The translations under genes were made by a program, and so were the position numbers. DNA of 59,307 nt from an uncultured Massilimicrobiota sp. (GTDB taxonomy: Bacteria; Bacillota_I; Bacilli_A; Erysipelotrichales; Coprobacillaceae), in the NCBI GenBank assembly GCA_944325245.1, contig CALUZM010000008.1, positions 1 to 59,307 of the forward strand, written 5' to 3'. A model generated the notes under the pieces. That model searched no databases. It was not told where the DNA came from and saw only the letters and a list, made by a program, of their open reading frames with translations. Shown here piece by piece: positions 56,531 through 59,307 of the stretch (position 1 is the stretch's first letter; the number at the start of each line of letters is the position of its first letter).

Positions 56531-58303
56531 ATGGCATATAAGACATTATATCGTGTATATCGTCCACAAAAATTTGATGATGTGGCTGGACAGGAACATA
56601 TTATTACAACTTTACAACATGCAGTTGAGGAAAATAAGATTTCTCATGCATATTTATTTTGTGGTCCACGAGGAACTGGAAAGACAACAATAGCAAAACT
56701 ATTAGCAAAAGCTGTCAACTGTACAGGTTCTCCTAAACCATGTGATCAATGTGAAAATTGCCAACAAATTGCTTTGGGGACACACCCTGATGTTATTGAA
56801 ATTGATGCTGCAAGTAATAATGGTGTTGATGAAGTAAGAAATCTTATTGAGAAAGTTAAATATGCACCAACACAAGGAAGATATAAAGTTTATATTATTG
56901 ATGAATTTCATATGATGTCACCAGGAGCATCTAATGCTTTATTAAAAACTCTAGAAGAACCCCCAGAACATGTCATTTTTATTTTTGCTACAACAGAACC
57001 ACATAAAATCTTACCGACGATTATTTCAAGATGTCAAAGATTTGATTTTACAAAATTAAGTGTTAATGACATCGTGAATCGTATGAAAGATATTTTAAAA
57101 GAAGAGCATTATCAATGTGATGATGATGCTTTAGAGCTGATTGCAAAATTGGCTGATGGTGGTATGCGTGATGCCTTATCCATTTTAGAACAATGTTTAG
57201 CTTATAATGATCAACATTTAACTGTACAGGATGTCAATCAGATCTATGGTATTGTTTCTTTAGAAAATAAGATTGATTTTATTAAAATTATATTATCTAA
57301 AGATATGAAAAAAGCATTATCTTTATTAGAAGATATGAAAATGAATGGAATAGATATTAAAAGACTGACTTTGGATCTTGTAGATATTTTGAAGGATGTT
57401 GTGATTTATCGTAATACTCAGGATGAATCTATTTTATTTGTTTTATCTAAATATTATTTGGATATGATAGTTCCCTTTATTGGGTGTGATGAAGCTTTGC
57501 ATTTTATTGATATATTAATGGATGCAAGTGAAAAATATGCTAAAGTTATTAATCCATCTATTTATTTTGAATTGGCTATTTTAAAGATGTGTAATCAGAT
57601 TCAAAATGAAAAAGTGATTGCTGTAGAAACTGTTAAAGTGCCTTCGCAGCCAGTAATGAAAGTTGTCGAAGAAGAACCGGTTATTGAAGAAGAAATAGTC
57701 AATGATGTTATAGAAGATGAACCAATTAAAGAACCTATAATAGAAGAAGAAACTCAAGACAATGTTCCAACTTTTGAATTTGAACGAGTACAAGAGATAG
57801 AACCAGAAGTTGATAATGATGTCAAAGTAGATGAAGCTGATATTATGAACATATTGGTACAGGCCAAAAGAGATATTTTACAGAGTATCCAGGAAAGATG
57901 GCCAATTATTAAAAGATATCTTGCTAATTTGAATATGGCAAAAAGTGCTGCTATGTTATGTGATGGTACAGCTGTTGCGGCTTGTCCAGGTGGATTGATT
58001 ATTTCTTTTGAATATCAACCAGCAGTGAATGCTGTTAACTATTATAAAAATTACAAACAGTTAAGTACTTTTTTAAATGAAGTTCTTGGTAGTGAATATC
58101 GCTTTATTGCGATTCAACAAGATGAATGGATCAAAATGAGAAGTCATTTCATTGAATTAAAAAGAAAAAATCAATTACCCCAACCTCACGAATTAACACT
58201 TAAGCATATTGATAGCCATGATTTGGATCATGTTGATATGACTGAAGCACAAGAATATGCAGTGAAATTATTTGGAGATATCGTTGAATTTAAGGAGGAT
58301 TAA
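56531..58303 (+). CDS. dnaX: DNA polymerase III subunits gamma/tau
   Basis: Clamp-loader ATPase. 590 aa. MAYKTLYRVYRPQKFDDVAG, Walker A GPRGTGKTTIAK (about 42-53), zinc site C-x8-C-x2-C-x2-C in CTGSPKPCDQCENC, Walker B IIDEFHMMS and sensor 1 IFIFATTEPHKILPT. After the collar a Glu/Val/Ile-rich linker (about 370-435) leads to the tau-specific C-terminus. The ATG at 56531 has AAGGAG 9 bases upstream; TTG 56522 and ATG 56525 are too close. It precedes ybaB by 2 bp. Confidence 0.97.
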   Translation: MAYKTLYRVYRPQKFDDVAGQEHIITTLQHAVEENKISHAYLFCGPRGTGKTTIAKLLAKAVNCTGSPKPCDQCENCQQIALGTHPDVIEIDAASNNGVDEVRNLIEKVKYAPTQGRYKVYIIDEFHMMSPGASNALLKTLEEPPEHVIFIFATTEPHKILPTIISRCQRFDFTKLSVNDIVNRMKDILKEEHYQCDDDALELIAKLADGGMRDALSILEQCLAYNDQHLTVQDVNQIYGIVSLENKIDFIKIILSKDMKKALSLLEDMKMNGIDIKRLTLDLVDILKDVVIYRNTQDESILFVLSKYYLDMIVPFIGCDEALHFIDILMDASEKYAKVINPSIYFELAILKMCNQIQNEKVIAVETVKVPSQPVMKVVEEEPVIEEEIVNDVIEDEPIKEPIIEEETQDNVPTFEFERVQEIEPEVDNDVKVDEADIMNILVQAKRDILQSIQERWPIIKRYLANLNMAKSAAMLCDGTAVAACPGGLIISFEYQPAVNAVNYYKNYKQLSTFLNEVLGSEYRFIAIQQDEWIKMRSHFIELKRKNQLPQPHELTLKHIDSHDLDHVDMTEAQEYAVKLFGDIVEFKED

Positions 58304-58305
58304 AG

Positions 58306-58611
58306 ATGAATTTTGGAAATTTATTACAACAGGCACAACAAATGCAACGTAAAGTTAATAAAGCAAAAAAAGAATTTGGAGAAAAAGAGTTTGATTTTGA
58401 AAGTCAAAATCAGCTGATTACAGGAAAAATGAAAGGTAATCTTTCAATTACAGAATTACATATTTCTGCTTCATTAATTCAAGAAGATCAAGAAGATATG
58501 GAAGCATTATTAATTGCAACAATTAATCAGGCAATTGAAAAAGTATCTCAAGAAAGGGAAGATACATTAAACAAAGTTACAAATGGTGTTGATGTATCAG
58601 CATTCTTATAA
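58306..58611 (+). CDS. ybaB: Nucleoid-associated protein YbaB/EbfC
   Basis: 101 aa DNA-binding dimer. NFGNLLQQAQQMQRKVNKAK at the start, a central beta sheet (ITGKMKGNLSITELHIS), and the last helix ATINQAIEKVSQEREDTLNK are as in the family. The usual G-N-G-V motif in the sheet is altered to MKGN. It lies between dnaX and recR, the near-universal order; its stop overlaps the recR start by one base (TAATG). GGAGG precedes the ATG. Confidence 0.94.
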   Translation: MNFGNLLQQAQQMQRKVNKAKKEFGEKEFDFESQNQLITGKMKGNLSITELHISASLIQEDQEDMEALLIATINQAIEKVSQEREDTLNKVTNGVDVSAFL

Positions 58612-59204
58612 TGGAATATCCTCATAGTTTTGAAGAACTGGTTGAATGTTTTAAAATGTTACCAGGAATTGGAACAAAAGGTGCAGAGAGACTGGTTTAT
58701 CATGTTTTATCAATGGACCAGGATCAGGTTCAAAGATTTTCTGATGCTTTATTAAACTTAAAACGTAATATCCATTATTGCAAGAAATGTGGCCATATCT
58801 GTGAAGGTGAATTATGTGATATATGTCAGGATCCAACCAGAGATCAAACGACGATTTGTGTTGTTGAATCACCTAAAGATGTTTTTGCTATGGAAAAATT
58901 AAAAGAATATCATGGGTTATATCACGTTTTACATGGAACGATGTCTATCATGGATGGAAAAACAATTGATGATTTAAATATTCAGTCCTTATTTGAACGT
59001 TTAAATGATCAAATTAAAGAAGTTATTATAGCAACAAATCCAACGAGAGAAGGAGAAACAACAGCATTATTTCTTGCAAAGCTTTTAGCAAAAGAAAACA
59101 TTCCTGCATCAAGGATTGCTAATGGATTACCTATTGGAAGTAATTTGGATTATGCTGATGAATTGACTTTATTAAAATCTTTAGAAGGAAGAAAGAAAAT
59201 ATAA
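58611..59204 (+). CDS. recR: Recombination protein RecR
   Basis: Ring-forming partner of RecO/RecF in gap repair. 197 aa. Helix-hairpin-helix KMLPGIGTKGAERLVYHVL (about 15-33), zinc site Cys-x2-Cys ... Cys-x2-Cys (CKKCGHICEGELCDIC, about 57-72), and the Toprim domain with VVESPKDVFAME and IIATNPTREGETTA. All parts are present. It is the last gene of the dnaX-ybaB-recR unit, with a hairpin terminator right after the stop. recF is also in this window. Confidence 0.97.
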   Translation: MEYPHSFEELVECFKMLPGIGTKGAERLVYHVLSMDQDQVQRFSDALLNLKRNIHYCKKCGHICEGELCDICQDPTRDQTTICVVESPKDVFAMEKLKEYHGLYHVLHGTMSIMDGKTIDDLNIQSLFERLNDQIKEVIIATNPTREGETTALFLAKLLAKENIPASRIANGLPIGSNLDYADELTLLKSLEGRKKI

Positions 59205-59237
59205 TCACCTCATATATTATTGTGAGGTGATTTTTGT
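59203..59237 (+). terminator. Terminator of the dnaX-ybaB-recR unit
   Basis: AATCACCTCA pairs with TGAGGTGATT across ATATTATTG, followed by T5. Confidence 0.9.
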
Positions 59238-59239
59238 AT

Positions 59240-59270
59240 ACAATAAAACCCACAGATAGTCTGTGGGTCA
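59240..59270 (-). terminator. Terminator of a gene entering from beyond the window end
   Basis: ACCCACAGA pairs with TCTGTGGGT around TAG. Read on minus it is followed by TTTTATTG, so it serves a minus-strand gene to the right. Confidence 0.7.
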
Positions 59271-59280
59271 AGAAAAAGCT

Positions 59281-59307
59281 TTAGCGTAGTGATAATGTTA
59301 AAAACCT
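59281..59307 (-). CDS. Possible 3' end of a minus-strand gene, cut by the window edge
   Basis: On minus, eight codons FLTLSLR and a TAA stop at 59281-59283 lie 11 bases before the hairpin terminator. The terminator is the main reason to think a gene ends here. Nothing can be said about its product. Confidence 0.3.
   Translation of the reverse strand, partial: RFLTLSLR

Noticed and set aside
58150-58180. A-rich run near the end of dnaX as a programmed gamma/tau frameshift site
   Set aside because: It lies far downstream of the expected gamma end, in the tau-specific C-terminus, and is not followed by a fitting stop or stimulator.

Overview
This 59.3-kb window is the replication-origin region of a low-GC Gram-positive chromosome. 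Gene content and order fit an Erysipelotrichia-type Firmicute, possibly a Coprobacillaceae-like gut anaerobe; that placement is inferred from gene style and AT richness, not from a search. The origin core, rnpA-rpmH-[oriC]-dnaA-dnaN, lies at about 34.4-38.0 kb. Genes left of it are mostly on the minus strand and genes right of it mostly on the plus strand, so most core genes run with the replication fork. Groups that break this rule (13.4-14.4, 19.0-19.9 and 23.6-27.7 kb on plus; 48.7-49.1 and 53.9-54.9 kb on minus) are mainly regulators, transporters and small accessory genes.

Left arm, 0-34.9 kb. The window opens with two adjacent hairpins fused to a truncated flavodoxin-fold gene. The F1Fo ATP synthase operon atpIBEFHAGDC follows; its c subunit carries a second carboxylate (E25 as well as E58), as in the Na+-binding two-carboxylate type. 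Upstream are upp, glyA, rpiB and tsaC, the same neighbourhood as in Bacillus. An accessory stretch (10.3-19.9 kb) holds a Zn-dehydrogenase with its TetR regulator, hydrolases, a flavoprotein, an M17 aminopeptidase, two decayed genes (an acetyltransferase and a histidine phosphatase) and a LysR/YczE pair. A lysine-riboswitch operon follows (ACT-domain protein, dapA, dapB, lysA), then a plus-strand block (metallophosphoesterase, PRD protein, esterase, rarA), a MATE transporter, mnmE, an ABC exporter, and jag-yidC-rnpA-rpmH.

Origin. Ten 9-mers of the form TTATGCACA or TTATTCACA lie between rpmH and dnaA, and three phased TTATGCACA copies lie between dnaA and dnaN, next to an AT-rich stretch and a 16-bp palindrome. 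No perfect TTATCCACA was found in either cluster.

Right arm, 36.9-59.3 kb. A two-component/ABC-transporter cassette is inserted between dnaN and yaaA; its sensor kinase is frameshifted in an A-run. Then come yaaA-recF-gyrB-gyrA, DUF6054 and DUF4230 proteins, a dicarboxylate/amino-acid symporter, an unlisted type I toxin-antitoxin locus (48-aa holin-like toxin plus convergent antisense RNA with a perfect consensus promoter), an acetyltransferase, T-box-controlled serS, a YczE/MarR pair with a perfect 24-bp palindromic operator, SRP RNA, tadA, a Bax-inhibitor-like protein, and dnaX-ybaB-recR.

The best candidate for a little-described system is the type I toxin-antitoxin locus at 51.37-51.74 kb. 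Next are the two-carboxylate c ring, the non-consensus DnaA-box origin, and the frameshifted sensor kinase in the cassette beside dnaN.
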